This document shows, piece by piece, positions 34,149 to 43,286 of a DNA stretch of 64,000 bases. A program made the position numbers and the translations under genes. Origin of the DNA: Planctomycetota bacterium (GTDB lineage Bacteria; Planctomycetota; UBA8742; UBA2392). Each line of letters opens with the position of its first letter. The first letter of the stretch is position 1. The notes under the pieces are model-generated. The model was given only the letters and a program-made list of their open reading frames with translations, was not told the DNA's origin and did no database searches. Location: NCBI GenBank assembly GCA_019636215.1, contig JAHBXZ010000012.1, forward strand, positions 62,001 through 126,000, in the 5' to 3' direction.

Positions 34149-36743
34149 TTACTTCGGCGGCGGGGGCTTGTTGGCGGAGTCGTGCTTGTCACGCAGGATG
34201 TTATCCGCCATTTCACGGGCCACGCGCTCGGCATCCGTCAGTGGTGGGCGCGGGGTTTCCGGGTTGGGCGCGGCAACGCCCGATGACTGCGACCGGGCCT
34301 CGCTTTCGGCGACCTTGACGGCCTCTTTGGCCAGAGTCTCGGCGCGGTCGCGTTCTTCCACCGACAGCGGCATGGTCTCGGGCTCTTTTTCACCCTTGAT
34401 GCGGCGCACGTACTTCTGCAGCGCGGCGCGGTCCTTCTTGTCCTTGGCTTCGTCGCGGCTCTTCTGTGTGACCACGCGTTGCGGCCATGGAATCTCGACT
34501 CCGAACTCGTCGAACTTGCGCTTGACCCGCTTGCGGTACTCGCGGGCGGCGCCCCATTGCTCGCCGGCGCGGGTCCGCAGCAGTACCCGGATGTTGATCG
34601 CGTTGTCGCCAAAGGAGTCCACCCCGGGCAGGATGATGTCCTGCACCCGGCGGCCCCACACCGCGTCCTGCTGCATCTCGCGTCCCACGGCCTCCAGCAG
34701 CGCCATCACGTCGTCGACGTTTTCTTCGTAGGCAACGCCCACGTCCAGTACGGCGCGCGACCAGATCTTGGTCTGGTTGGTGCTCATGGCAATCACGCCG
34801 TTGGGAATGGTGTGCACATCGCCGTTGACGCTGCGCAGAACGGTGGTGCGCAGGTTCAGGTCTTCCACGGTGCCGCTCTTGCCATTGATTTCAATGACGT
34901 CACCGATGCTGTACTGGCCCTCCAGCAGGATGAAGAAGCCCGAGAAAAAGTCCTTCACCAGGCTCTGGGCGCCAAAACCTACGGCCAGCGACACGCCGCC
35001 GGCGGCCACCAGCAACGGCCCATAGTCGATGTCGAACTGGATCAACGCGAACATGGCCGCGGTAAGGAAAACGACCACGCGCATGGTTGTCATGAACACG
35101 GCAAACAGGGTGCGCGAACGCTGGCGCCGGTAGGCATCGTTGCCGTCGCCGGTGTCCGAACGCCGCATCATGCGTTCCAGGATCGGCGTGCCGGTGCGCT
35201 TGATCAGCCACAGCAGCAGCCAGGCCAGCAGGAACACGGCGGCAATGCGGGCGCCGCGTTCCAGTGCCGTGTAGCCCAGGCTGCGCCAGTACTGCTGGCG
35301 GGTGGTGGGCAGCGTTTCCTGTGCAATCTCCGCAGAGCGTTGCTCCAGCGCCGCCAGCCTGCGGTCAATGACTTCCAACTGTGTCTGGGCGCGCCGGGTG
35401 TCCAGGCGTGCGGCACCCAGCCTCTCGGAGACGGCGTCCAGGCGCTCCTGTTCCGCAAAGATCACCAGCGTTGCGCGCCAGGGCGAGGTATCGGGGTTCT
35501 CCTGCTTCAGGCGCGCCAGTGCCGACTGCAGGCGCTGGTACTCGGCATCGACTTCGCGTTCGACTTCCTGTTTCCCGACCAGCACACGTGACCCGGCAAC
35601 GCGGTCGGCTGCCAGGCGCTTGACCTCGGCGCGGATCGTCTGTTCTTCGGCCTCCAGCAGGTCAATGGCCGCCGACAACCGCTGGTAATCGGCGGACTGG
35701 TTGTTGCGCGGGGCGGGCTCGTTGGCCACCGGCTTCTCTGTGCCCTGGCGGTTGACCAGCCTTTCCTTCACCTTGTCCAGGTCGCGCTCGAGCTGCTCGC
35801 GGTAGTCTTCGCGCAGGTCGATCATCCTCTGGATCTCGCGAAGACGTCCCTGCAGGCTGAAGATCTGGCCGTTGGCCGCGGTGCCGCGGCCTGAACGCCG
35901 GCGCTGCAGTTGCTCCCGGATGGCCGTTGCGGTTGCGGCGATGGATGCCGCGTTGTCGTTCCTGCCCGCCAATGCCAGTGCGGCCGCGGGGGTGTTCTCA
36001 AAATCGCGGCGCTTCTGGGCGGCGGTCTCCAGGGCCACCAGCGCGTCCAGCGCCCGGCGTTCAAAGGCGATGTACGCGCCGAACACGGTTTCACTCAGGT
36101 GGTCGTACTCGTCGATCTTTACTTTGAAGCGCTCGGTGGCCCAGCGCAGTTCCATCTCCAGCTTTTCAACGTCGCTCAGGCGCTCGAACACGCGGCTCTG
36201 GCGTACATCGGCGCGGTCAACGGCATCAGACAGTGTCGCCAGATGGGCAAGTTCTTCCTCGGCGGCCGTGATGGCGCGGGCGAGCTTGCCGACGGGCGCC
36301 TCCGGCCCGGGTTGCAGATCCGCCAGCGCGCCAAGGGCCTGGGCCAGAAGTGCATCGTGTTCGCGGCGCGCGGCCAACTGGGCTGCGGTCGGGCCCATGC
36401 GCGCCACAGGAATGGCGGCGCGGCAGGCCTCAATGCGGGACTTCAGGGTTTCGACGCGCGACTCGGCGGCCCGGGCGGCGGTGTCGCGGGCCTGTTTGTC
36501 GGGGGCGGAAAGACCTTCTTGGGATGCCGCGGCGCGCGCCGTTGCCAAGTCGGACTCGGCCAGCGGCAGGGCATCCTGCAACGAAATCAGCAGCGATTCC
36601 AGCCGCGCACCGTCTTCCTGTACCCAGGGCTCGGGCGGCAGGTCTTCCACCAGTTGCGCAAACATGGCGGGGGCGCCAAGCAGCAGCCCAAGGGCCGCCA
36701 GCAGGCAAAGACAGGTGCCGCGCACGTTGAACCCATGTTGCAT
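34149..36743 (-). CDS. Large MscS-family mechanosensitive channel
   Basis: 864-aa inner-membrane channel protein with an N-terminal signal sequence (LLAALGLLLGAPAMFAQ). A long periplasmic Ala/Arg/Glu-rich coiled-coil domain follows (about residues 30-480), then TM helices from about 500 to 600. The MscS core is clear: a Gly/Ala-rich pore helix, then GDVIEINGKSGTVEDLNLR and the NGVIAMSTNQTKIWSR beta domain. It ends in the alpha/beta vestibule and a charged cytoplasmic tail. This layout resembles MscK/YnaI-type large channels that release solutes on osmotic downshock. Its ATG overlaps the last base of the enzyme I stop (TAATG), so the two are translationally coupled. It ends 80 bp before prkA on the same strand. 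Confidence 0.9.
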   Translation of the reverse strand: MQHGFNVRGTCLCLLAALGLLLGAPAMFAQLVEDLPPEPWVQEDGARLESLLISLQDALPLAESDLATARAAASQEGLSAPDKQARDTAARAAESRVETLKSRIEACRAAIPVARMGPTAAQLAARREHDALLAQALGALADLQPGPEAPVGKLARAITAAEEELAHLATLSDAVDRADVRQSRVFERLSDVEKLEMELRWATERFKVKIDEYDHLSETVFGAYIAFERRALDALVALETAAQKRRDFENTPAAALALAGRNDNAASIAATATAIREQLQRRRSGRGTAANGQIFSLQGRLREIQRMIDLREDYREQLERDLDKVKERLVNRQGTEKPVANEPAPRNNQSADYQRLSAAIDLLEAEEQTIRAEVKRLAADRVAGSRVLVGKQEVEREVDAEYQRLQSALARLKQENPDTSPWRATLVIFAEQERLDAVSERLGAARLDTRRAQTQLEVIDRRLAALEQRSAEIAQETLPTTRQQYWRSLGYTALERGARIAAVFLLAWLLLWLIKRTGTPILERMMRRSDTGDGNDAYRRQRSRTLFAVFMTTMRVVVFLTAAMFALIQFDIDYGPLLVAAGGVSLAVGFGAQSLVKDFFSGFFILLEGQYSIGDVIEINGKSGTVEDLNLRTTVLRSVNGDVHTIPNGVIAMSTNQTKIWSRAVLDVGVAYEENVDDVMALLEAVGREMQQDAVWGRRVQDIILPGVDSFGDNAINIRVLLRTRAGEQWGAAREYRKRVKRKFDEFGVEIPWPQRVVTQKSRDEAKDKKDRAALQKYVRRIKGEKEPETMPLSVEERDRAETLAKEAVKVAESEARSQSSGVAAPNPETPRPPLTDAERVAREMADNILRDKHDSANKPPPPK

Positions 36744-38491
36744 TATCCGAACTCGCTGCTGGGCAGCAGGCGCTCGACCTCTGCCTCCAGCAGGTTGTGA
36801 ATCTCGTCGGCCAGCCCGATGCCCATGGCCTTGTCCGCAAAGGCCTCGGCCTCGGCCACGGTGATGCGCGAAATCAGGGTGCGCAGCTCGGCCAGGCTGG
36901 TCGGCCCCACGCTGAAATCACGCAGGCCGAAACCCAGCAACAGCATGGCAAAGTGGGATTCCCCGGCCATTTCGCCGCACACGCTGACAGGACGTTTTGC
37001 GGCATTGCAGGCCTTGATCACGCCGCGCACCAGGCGCAGCACGGCCGGGTTGGTGTGCTTGAACAGGTTGGCCACGTACTGGTTGTTGCGGTCTACGGCC
37101 AGGGTGTACTGCACCAGGTCGTTGGTGCCGATGCTGAAGAACTGGCTCTCTTCAAGGAAGCTGTCGATGCACACGGCGGCCGACGGGACTTCCACCATCA
37201 TGCCCAGCGGCACGTCAGCGCGGTGCTGGACGCCTTCGCGTGCGAGGTCCTGCTTGACGGTATCGATGATCTGGCGGGCGGCGCGGAATTCCTCAATGCT
37301 GCCGATCATGGGCAGCATCATGCGCGTGGGCCCCAGCGTGGCGCAGCGCAGAATCGCGCGCACCTGGGTGACCAGGAGCTGCGGCTCGCGCAGGCTCAGG
37401 CGAATGCTGCGGCAGCCAAGAAACGGGTTGTCTTCTTTCTCAAGGCCGACCTCTGCGGCGTACTTGTCGGCACCGAAGTCCATGGTGCGAAGTGTCAGCA
37501 CCCTCCCGGCCAATGCCGCATGGGCCTTCTTGTAGACTTCAAGGTGCTGTTCTTCGGTGGGGTGGGCGCCGAACTTGCTGTAGATGAACTCGGTTCGGAA
37601 CAGGCCCACGCCGTCGGCGCCAAGTTCCACGGCGTGTTCGATTTCATCGTCCAGCTCAATGTTGGCGTACAGGTTGACCGCCGAGCCATCTTTGGTCTTG
37701 CGTTCGGCTTTGGCTGCGGCATCGGCCAGGCGCTTTTCGCGCTCGTGATAGCTTTCGCTTTTGGCCTCGTACTTGGCGCGGGTGGCTTCGTCAGGGTTGA
37801 TCAGCACCCGGCCGGTCTTGCCGTCGACAATCATCAGGTCGCCGCCGGACACATCGGACGACATCGTGCCCAGGCCGACCACGGCCGGGATGCCCAGCGC
37901 GTTGGCCAGAATCGCGGTGTGGCTGGTGGGCCCGCCCACGTCGGTGACAAACCCGGCGACGTTGCGTTTGTCCAGTGTGGCGGTCTGGCTGGGTGTCAGG
38001 TCGTGGGCGACCACAATGACCTTGCGCGCGAACTTGCTGATGTTCTGGCCTTGCTGGCCCAGCAGGTTGCGCAGCAGGCGCTTCTGGATGTCGTAGAAGT
38101 CGTTGACACGCTGCCCGAAGTAGCTGTCACCGATTTCCTTGATGGGCTTGATGATCTTCTTGAACACGCGCGAAACCGCATACTCGGGCGTGTAGCGCTT
38201 CTGCTTGATTTTTTCGGGTATCTCGCGGGTGATCATCGGGTCTTCAAGCATGCGCAGGTGCGCGTCAAAGATCAGCCCGACTTCGTCCTTGGCCACCGAA
38301 TGAACGCTGTCGCGGATGTCGCGGACTTCGGCCACGGCCTGTTCGCGTGCGATGCTGAAGCGCTTGAGCTCGACCTCCACTTCATCCTTGCGGATAAAGC
38401 GTTTGGGAATGCGGAACGATTCCGAATCCAGCACGTAAGCCGGGGCGATCGCCACACCTGGCGACACGGGAATGCCGTTCTTGATTTCCAT
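36743..38491 (-). CDS. ptsI: PTS enzyme I (phosphoenolpyruvate-protein phosphotransferase)
   Basis: 582-aa soluble enzyme I that transfers phosphate from PEP to HPr or NPr. The phosphohistidine motif GGPTSHTAI places the active His at residue 191, close to His189 of classical enzyme I. The PEP-binding C-terminal barrel shows LGCRSIRLSLREPQL, GTNDLVQYTLAVDRN and VCGEMAG. There is no N-terminal GAF domain, so it is of the PtsI rather than PtsP form. ATG 38491 is used because GGAG precedes it at good spacing and it gives normal length; in-frame ATGs at 38530 and 38593 would add residues foreign to the family. No HPr or EII gene lies in the window, so the role may be regulatory. Confidence 0.94.
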   Translation of the reverse strand: MEIKNGIPVSPGVAIAPAYVLDSESFRIPKRFIRKDEVEVELKRFSIAREQAVAEVRDIRDSVHSVAKDEVGLIFDAHLRMLEDPMITREIPEKIKQKRYTPEYAVSRVFKKIIKPIKEIGDSYFGQRVNDFYDIQKRLLRNLLGQQGQNISKFARKVIVVAHDLTPSQTATLDKRNVAGFVTDVGGPTSHTAILANALGIPAVVGLGTMSSDVSGGDLMIVDGKTGRVLINPDEATRAKYEAKSESYHEREKRLADAAAKAERKTKDGSAVNLYANIELDDEIEHAVELGADGVGLFRTEFIYSKFGAHPTEEQHLEVYKKAHAALAGRVLTLRTMDFGADKYAAEVGLEKEDNPFLGCRSIRLSLREPQLLVTQVRAILRCATLGPTRMMLPMIGSIEEFRAARQIIDTVKQDLAREGVQHRADVPLGMMVEVPSAAVCIDSFLEESQFFSIGTNDLVQYTLAVDRNNQYVANLFKHTNPAVLRLVRGVIKACNAAKRPVSVCGEMAGESHFAMLLLGFGLRDFSVGPTSLAELRTLISRITVAEAEAFADKAMGIGLADEIHNLLEAEVERLLPSSEFG

Positions 38492-38674
38492 CGATGCTCC
38501 GGCCGGGCCAACGGGGAAGGGCTTATTCATCGCCTTCCGACCCGGCAGATTTCGCGCGGCTTTATAACAGTGCAGGTGCCGATGTAACCCCAAGCGCGCG
38601 GTAAAATTTTGTAGCAGCAGGGGCGGCGCGAAGTGCGAAGCCCAGCCACAGCCGCAAGCGCAGGACGGCGCGGT

Positions 38675-39316
38675 TCAACCGCTGGCTTGCCCGCGCGGCA
38701 CCAATCCAGACAGATCCTGCGCCAGCGCGCTGGCCACGCAAAGGGGAGCCTCCACGCGCGGGCCGCCGGCGTCGTTCCATGCGGCCTGCAACTGCTGCTG
38801 GGCCGAAAACAGCACGGACTGATGTTGCACAAGCCCGGGGTCTTCCATCGGTTCGCCGGCCTTGAAGTTGAGCTCACAGGCAGTGACCGAGCCCGTGGGG
38901 GGATGAAACACCGGCACGCCGAACTTGCGGCAGATGATCGGGCGGGCTTCATAGATGCCGCACTCGCCTTCGGGCCCAAGCGCGGGGCAGGGCAGGCGCT
39001 GGCCCGTGGGCACCGGGCTGTCCCAGCTTTCGGCGCCGCGGAACAGCTTCGCGCGCCGGGCCAGGTAGACGCCCGCCGCGTCGCGCAGGCGCTGTTGCTG
39101 GTCGGCCGGCAGGGTTGCCACGAACTGGCTGATGCGTGCGGCCTCGGGCTCGGTGATGCGGAACACCTGGCCGCAGCAATCGCTGCAACCGCGACGGCAC
39201 AGAATGCGCGGGCCATGCAGGGCCGCGCCCCGGGCGAACTCGCGGTCGGCCTGCTGGGCAACTTGCTGCAATTGCCGGATCAACGGGTGCATGGCATGAG
39301 TGTAGCTTTCTGCCAT
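38675..39316 (-). CDS. YkgJ-family cysteine-cluster protein
   Basis: 213-aa soluble protein of the YkgJ/UPF0153 zinc- or iron-chelating family. The first Cys cluster is CRRGCSDCC (about residues 40-48); further Cys occur in LPCPALGPEGECGIYEARP, IICRKF and TACELN, the usual order in this family. The function is not established; metal binding is inferred from the Cys pattern. ATG 39316 and ATG 39292 are both possible starts and neither has a clear Shine-Dalgarno sequence. It is on the same strand as the upstream half of the minus-strand cluster and about 180 bp before enzyme I, but separate transcription is possible. Confidence 0.82.
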   Translation of the reverse strand: MAESYTHAMHPLIRQLQQVAQQADREFARGAALHGPRILCRRGCSDCCGQVFRITEPEAARISQFVATLPADQQQRLRDAAGVYLARRAKLFRGAESWDSPVPTGQRLPCPALGPEGECGIYEARPIICRKFGVPVFHPPTGSVTACELNFKAGEPMEDPGLVQHQSVLFSAQQQLQAAWNDAGGPRVEAPLCVASALAQDLSGLVPRGQASG

Positions 39317-39400
39317 GGGGCGGGATCAGGCAGCAAATCACCGTGTCGCAAGGTAAAACAGCTGTCGCACATTACACTGACCCGCTGCCCGCGAGCGCCC

Positions 39401-39880
39401 GTGGAACCAAAACCTGCATCTGCCAGCGAATCGCGCCTGACGTGGATCGTCGCGCCGCAGGATTTGAACATCAACGGCACGCTGTTCGGCGGCCAGCTGC
39501 TGGCGTTGATGGACCGCGTGGCCGCGATCGCAGCCATGCGCCATGCGCGCCAGAGTTGCGTGACAGTCAGCATCGACAAAGTCGACTTCCTGGCCCCGGT
39601 GCGACACGGCAACCTGCTGGACCTGACGGCGCGCATTCACTTCACCGCGCGAACCAGCATGGAGATTTACGTCGATGCCTGGGCCGAACAGCCCCACAGC
39701 GGCGAGCGCACCCACGTGTGCGCGGCATTCTTCAGCTTTGTGGCCGTCGACCAGAACCAGCGCCCCGCGGCAATACCGCAGGTGGCCCTGGAAACAGATC
39801 GAGACCGAGAACTGAGCCGCGAGGCCACCGCACGCTACGAGGCCCGCAAGGCCGCCCGCGCAGCAAAGGGCAAGGCCTGA
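39401..39880 (+). CDS. Acyl-CoA thioesterase (hotdog fold, YciA-like)
   Basis: 159-aa hotdog-fold thioesterase hydrolysing acyl-CoA to free acid and CoA. The family signature N-x-x-G-T-L-F-G-G-x-x-L-x-x-M-D is present (NINGTLFGGQLLALMD, residues about 25-40), followed by VSIDKVDFLAPVRHGNLLDL. The open frame extends far upstream across the opposite-strand YkgJ gene; GTG 39401 begins the domain-length protein and is the best start. The C-terminal 30 residues are charged and probably disordered. It is divergent from the YkgJ gene and convergent with the secreted unknown protein, whose stop is 6 bp away. Confidence 0.88.
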   Translation: MEPKPASASESRLTWIVAPQDLNINGTLFGGQLLALMDRVAAIAAMRHARQSCVTVSIDKVDFLAPVRHGNLLDLTARIHFTARTSMEIYVDAWAEQPHSGERTHVCAAFFSFVAVDQNQRPAAIPQVALETDRDRELSREATARYEARKAARAAKGKA

Positions 39881-39886
39881 AACACC

Positions 39887-40990
39887 TCAGGACTTCTGTT
39901 CGGTTTCTTTGCGGTAGGTTTCCCACCAGCGGCGCAGCTCGCCGCGCAGGGCGGTGCGCTCGCGGCGGCCCAGAGCGTTGATGCGCTCTACTTGGCCGCC
40001 GTAGTCTTCGCCCTCAATCGGCACTTTGTCGCCACGCCACCACTGAAGGCGCAGGTAAACCGCGGCCACAGTTTCATTCACATCGCTGCCGAAAAGTCCG
40101 ATCATGTAATCGCCCAGCCGCACGCCCTTGGCCTTGCCTTCGGTGAGTTCCACTTCGCGCACGGCCATTTCATCAAGCCGGGCGTTCAGCCTGGCGACGG
40201 CGGCCCGGCGTTCTTCAATCGGGGCATTGGCCACATAGTTGAACTGCGCGCCTGGCGCAGCCAGCCAGATCGATTCCAGCACCGCGGCCGCCTGGCGGCA
40301 CAGGCGCGTAGTCTGGGCGCGGGCTTCCTTCAGGCGTTCCTGGGCCTTGGCCGGGTCAGGTTCGTCGGCCGGCGCGGCGGGCTCGGTGCCGATCATCAGT
40401 TCGCCCAGCGTGCGCAACAGCGCAAGAAAGCCGGCCGACCCGTAATGGCAGTCGGCCATGATTGCCAGGCGCATGCCGAACTGGGCCGAGGGCCGGGGCA
40501 GGTCATTGGATTCGGGCACACTTTCGCACAGCGGCTTCAGCGCGTCCTGGCTGGCAAGCATGGCCTGAAGGTTGGCGCGGCGCTTGCCCTTGAGGTGGCT
40601 GGGGCCGGCGCGGCGCACGGCGTCAATCGGCGCCTCGACCATGGCCTCAAATGCGGCCCGGCGGGTCTCGGCCTGGTCGCTTTCCAGTACCAGCACGGCC
40701 GCGATCACGGCATTACTGCCGGTAGCTTCGCCCACGCTGCCCAGGATCTGCCGGGCTTCAACGACCGGGCGGCGCTGGATTTCGCGCCCAAGTTCCTCGG
40801 CGCGGCGGGGATTGATCAGGTTGAGTTCCAGCGAGCAGCGGTCGCGCTGGCTGGCATCGGCGGAAAGCAGGCCGTCGCAGATGGCCACGGCGGAAAGTGT
40901 GCTTTCGGGCGGCTCCTGCGCCAAAGCGGGAGTGCGGGGCGCAAGCGCCGCCAGGCACAACGTCACCAGCACCAGGGCGCCGCGCGTCAT
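39887..40990 (-). CDS. Hypothetical secreted protein (367 aa)
   Basis: Not recognised. A clear signal peptide (LVLVTLCLAALAPRTPALAQ) exports it. The mature part is mostly helical, with Ala/Arg-rich helix pairs suggestive of HEAT-type repeats in the first half (about residues 35-150) and a Trp-rich C-terminal segment (VYLRLQWWRGDKVP, LRRWWETYRKE). Five Cys are present, two of them in the first 55 mature residues, so a disulphide is possible. It is a single gene, convergent with the thioesterase and divergent from the EF-hand gene with about 105 bp between starts. Confidence 0.75.
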   Translation of the reverse strand: MTRGALVLVTLCLAALAPRTPALAQEPPESTLSAVAICDGLLSADASQRDRCSLELNLINPRRAEELGREIQRRPVVEARQILGSVGEATGSNAVIAAVLVLESDQAETRRAAFEAMVEAPIDAVRRAGPSHLKGKRRANLQAMLASQDALKPLCESVPESNDLPRPSAQFGMRLAIMADCHYGSAGFLALLRTLGELMIGTEPAAPADEPDPAKAQERLKEARAQTTRLCRQAAAVLESIWLAAPGAQFNYVANAPIEERRAAVARLNARLDEMAVREVELTEGKAKGVRLGDYMIGLFGSDVNETVAAVYLRLQWWRGDKVPIEGEDYGGQVERINALGRRERTALRGELRRWWETYRKETEQKS

Positions 40991-41096
40991 ACCTTATAGT
41001 CTGACACCCTGCTGCAGTCGCCGCCAGTACGGTGGCATGCGCCGCCCCGCGCCCTTGCTAAACTGGCGGACCCTTGGGCCCCACGCCGGGATTGGC

Positions 41097-42008
41097 ATGC
41101 AGCGACAGAACCTGATCATCCTTGTCATCGCCGTTGCCGCAGCAGGCACTGCCGCTGGCATATGGTGGATTGCGCGGCCATCCGGGCCCGGCGAGAACGG
41201 CAGCAACGCGGCCGCCAACGCCACGCCCGTAGTCGACAAGCCCTTTGAGCGCGACCAGTTCTTTCCCACCTTCGACCTGAACAGCGACGGGGCCGTGACG
41301 TTTGAGGAATTCAACGAGGTGTATTCCACCTGGGGCGCCGACAAGCGCTTCTCGCGTGGGCCCGGCCAGCCCGGCCTGGCGGCGCGAGAGGCATTCGACT
41401 TCTTTGATATGAACCGCGACGGCAGCATTGATACCGAGGACGTGCGCTTTGCCCTGGACGAGAAGTGGGCCAAGTTTGCCGAACAAACCCGTGCCCGCGG
41501 CCTGACACCCAAGCTGCACAAGAAGCAGTGGCTGGCGCTGAACAACCAGCAGGTGGATGCCTTTGCCAAGGAAGTCGGCGCACTGGCGCTGAACCAATTG
41601 CCTTTTGCAGGGTCGTTCTTTGACCGCAAGTACTTCAATGATGGTCGCTACGCGCGCGTCACAGACGCTGCCGGTAAGGTGGCCGAAGGCTTCCTGAGTG
41701 AATCCGGCGGCCGCCTGTGGCTGGTCAGCACCGATGCGCGACTGCTGGTGTTCCGGCCGGACGCCGTTGATGTGAAAGAGATGCCGGCCGCCCCGGCACT
41801 GGAGTACATCAAGAACGTAGCCGGCACCCCGTTTGACGACCCGCAGGCCAACCTGAAGCTGGGCCAGCGCTGCGTGGAGCTCGGCCTGAAGGTTGAGGCC
41901 GGAGCCATCTTCACGCGGGTTCTGATTTTTGACCCGACCAACGCGGCTGCGCTGGAGGCCCTGAACCTGCGACTGGAAAACGAACGCTTTGTGCCCCGGA
42001 ACGAGTAA
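41097..42008 (+). CDS. Membrane-anchored EF-hand protein
   Basis: 303-aa protein with an N-terminal membrane anchor or uncleaved signal (LIILVIAVAAAGTAAGIWW). Two canonical EF-hand calcium loops follow: DLNSDGAVTFEE and DMNRDGSIDTED, separated by about 35 residues, so calcium binding outside the cytoplasm is likely. The rest is a small beta-rich domain and a C-terminal helical hairpin reminiscent of TPR (LGQRCVELGLKVEAGAIF). The frame is open upstream to 40572, but ATG 41097 directly precedes the membrane anchor. Its stop overlaps the xseA start by one base (TAATG), so the two are expressed together although no functional link is known. Confidence 0.83.
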   Translation: MQRQNLIILVIAVAAAGTAAGIWWIARPSGPGENGSNAAANATPVVDKPFERDQFFPTFDLNSDGAVTFEEFNEVYSTWGADKRFSRGPGQPGLAAREAFDFFDMNRDGSIDTEDVRFALDEKWAKFAEQTRARGLTPKLHKKQWLALNNQQVDAFAKEVGALALNQLPFAGSFFDRKYFNDGRYARVTDAAGKVAEGFLSESGGRLWLVSTDARLLVFRPDAVDVKEMPAAPALEYIKNVAGTPFDDPQANLKLGQRCVELGLKVEAGAIFTRVLIFDPTNAAALEALNLRLENERFVPRNE

Positions 42009-43198
42009 TGGACGCAATCACAGTCACGGACCTCAGCAACAAACTCAAGCGCAGCATTGAGGGCGCCTTTGGCAATGTGGCCGTGACGGGCGAACTTGGC
42101 AACTATCGCGGGCCGCACCACAGCGGCCATGTGTATTGCAACCTCAAGGACAGCGGCGCGCAGATCAAGCTGATTATCTGGCGCGGCACGCTGCAGAAAC
42201 TGCGGTTTGAGCTCAAGGACGGCCTGGAAGTCACGATTGTCGGCAAGCTGGATGTCTACACCAAACGCGGCGAGTACAGCCTGGTGGCGACCAGCATTGA
42301 GCCGCGCGGCCTGGGCGGCCTGCAACTGGCCTTTCAGCAGATGTACGAGCGGCTGCAGGCCGAGGGTCTTTTCGAGGACGAGCGCAAACGCGAGTTGCCC
42401 CGGTATCCGCAACGCATCGCCGTGGTGACAAGCCCCACCGGCGCGGCGATAGCTGACATCATTACCACCGCAAAGCGCCGCAACCGGCTGGTCGAGATCC
42501 TGGTCTGGCCGGCCAAGGTGCAGGGCGAGGGCGCGGCGGAGGAAGTCGCCCACGCGATTGAGCGCCTGAACGCGCTGAATGATCAACTCAACATCGACGT
42601 GATGATCGTCGGCCGCGGCGGCGGCAGCCTGGAAGACCTGTGGGCCTTCAACGAGGAACCGGTCGCCCGTGCGATTTACGAAAGCAAGATCCCCGTGGTC
42701 AGCGCTGTGGGCCACGAAGTGGACACCACGATTGCCGATTTGGTGGCCGACCTGCGCGCACCCACCCCGACGGCGGCGGCCGAGATCGTGGTGCCTGAAC
42801 TTGCCGGCATGATCGAGGTTGTTCACGAACAGAAGCTGCGACTGGGTCGCGGCCTGCGGCACACGGTGGAACTGTGGACCGAACGGCTGGAAACGCTCAA
42901 GTCACGCATGGCCGCCATGGGCCCGCTGAACCAGGTGCGACGCGAACAGCAAAGGCTGGATTACCTGTGGGAGAATACCCAGCGCGCGATGCAGCACCAG
43001 TTGGCCAACGCCCGCGAACTTGTGGCCGCACAGGGCCAGCGCCTGAACGCCCTGAGCCCGCTGGCCGTGCTGCAAAGGGGCTACAGCATCACCCGCAACG
43101 CTAGTGGTGAAGTCATCAAGGAAGCCGAACAGGTGAAGCCCGGCCAAGAACTGGTCACGAAACTCGCCAAGGGCGAGCTACGAAGCAAGGCGGTTTAG
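42008..43198 (+). CDS. xseA: Exodeoxyribonuclease VII large subunit
   Basis: 396-aa large subunit of exonuclease VII, which degrades single-stranded DNA from both ends to oligonucleotides. The N-terminal OB-fold (about residues 1-100, with SIEGAFGNVAVTGELGNYR and SGHVYCNLKD) binds DNA. The catalytic domain shows PQRIAVVTSPTGAAIADI, DVMIVGRGGGSLEDLWAFN and PVVSAVGHEVDTTIADLVADLRAPTPTAAAE in expected order (quoted as separate segments of one region). The C-terminal coiled-coil arm ends with LAVLQRGYSITRN. It is somewhat shorter than the E. coli protein, mainly in the coiled coil. No xseB-like small-subunit gene follows; a repeat element lies directly after the stop. Confidence 0.95.
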   Translation: MDAITVTDLSNKLKRSIEGAFGNVAVTGELGNYRGPHHSGHVYCNLKDSGAQIKLIIWRGTLQKLRFELKDGLEVTIVGKLDVYTKRGEYSLVATSIEPRGLGGLQLAFQQMYERLQAEGLFEDERKRELPRYPQRIAVVTSPTGAAIADIITTAKRRNRLVEILVWPAKVQGEGAAEEVAHAIERLNALNDQLNIDVMIVGRGGGSLEDLWAFNEEPVARAIYESKIPVVSAVGHEVDTTIADLVADLRAPTPTAAAEIVVPELAGMIEVVHEQKLRLGRGLRHTVELWTERLETLKSRMAAMGPLNQVRREQQRLDYLWENTQRAMQHQLANARELVAAQGQRLNALSPLAVLQRGYSITRNASGEVIKEAEQVKPGQELVTKLAKGELRSKAV

Positions 43199-43203
43199 GT
43201 GAT

Positions 43204-43273
43204 GCGGGCGTCCCGCCTGCACGTGTTGCGGACATCCTGTCCGCAGGCTTTTTGCGCGGGCCGGAGGCCCGCG
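43204..43273. repeat. Three-hairpin palindromic repeat element
   Basis: Fills most of the 88 bp between xseA and the DinB-like gene. The hairpins are 43204-43210/43214-43220 (7 bp with one G-T pair, loop TCC), 43227-43234/43238-43245 (8 bp, loop TCC) and 43255-43262/43266-43273 (8 bp, loop GGA), with a short T-run between the last two. The TCC then GGA loop pattern matches the element at 12968-13059 although the stems differ. It is likely a REP-like mobile intergenic element; it may also end xseA transcription. Confidence 0.7.
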
Positions 43274-43286
43274 GTCCGAGCCACCA

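Noticed and set aside
36797-38587. Plus-strand frame of 596 codons opposite enzyme I
   Set aside because: Shadow of ptsI, which has all expected motifs and normal length.
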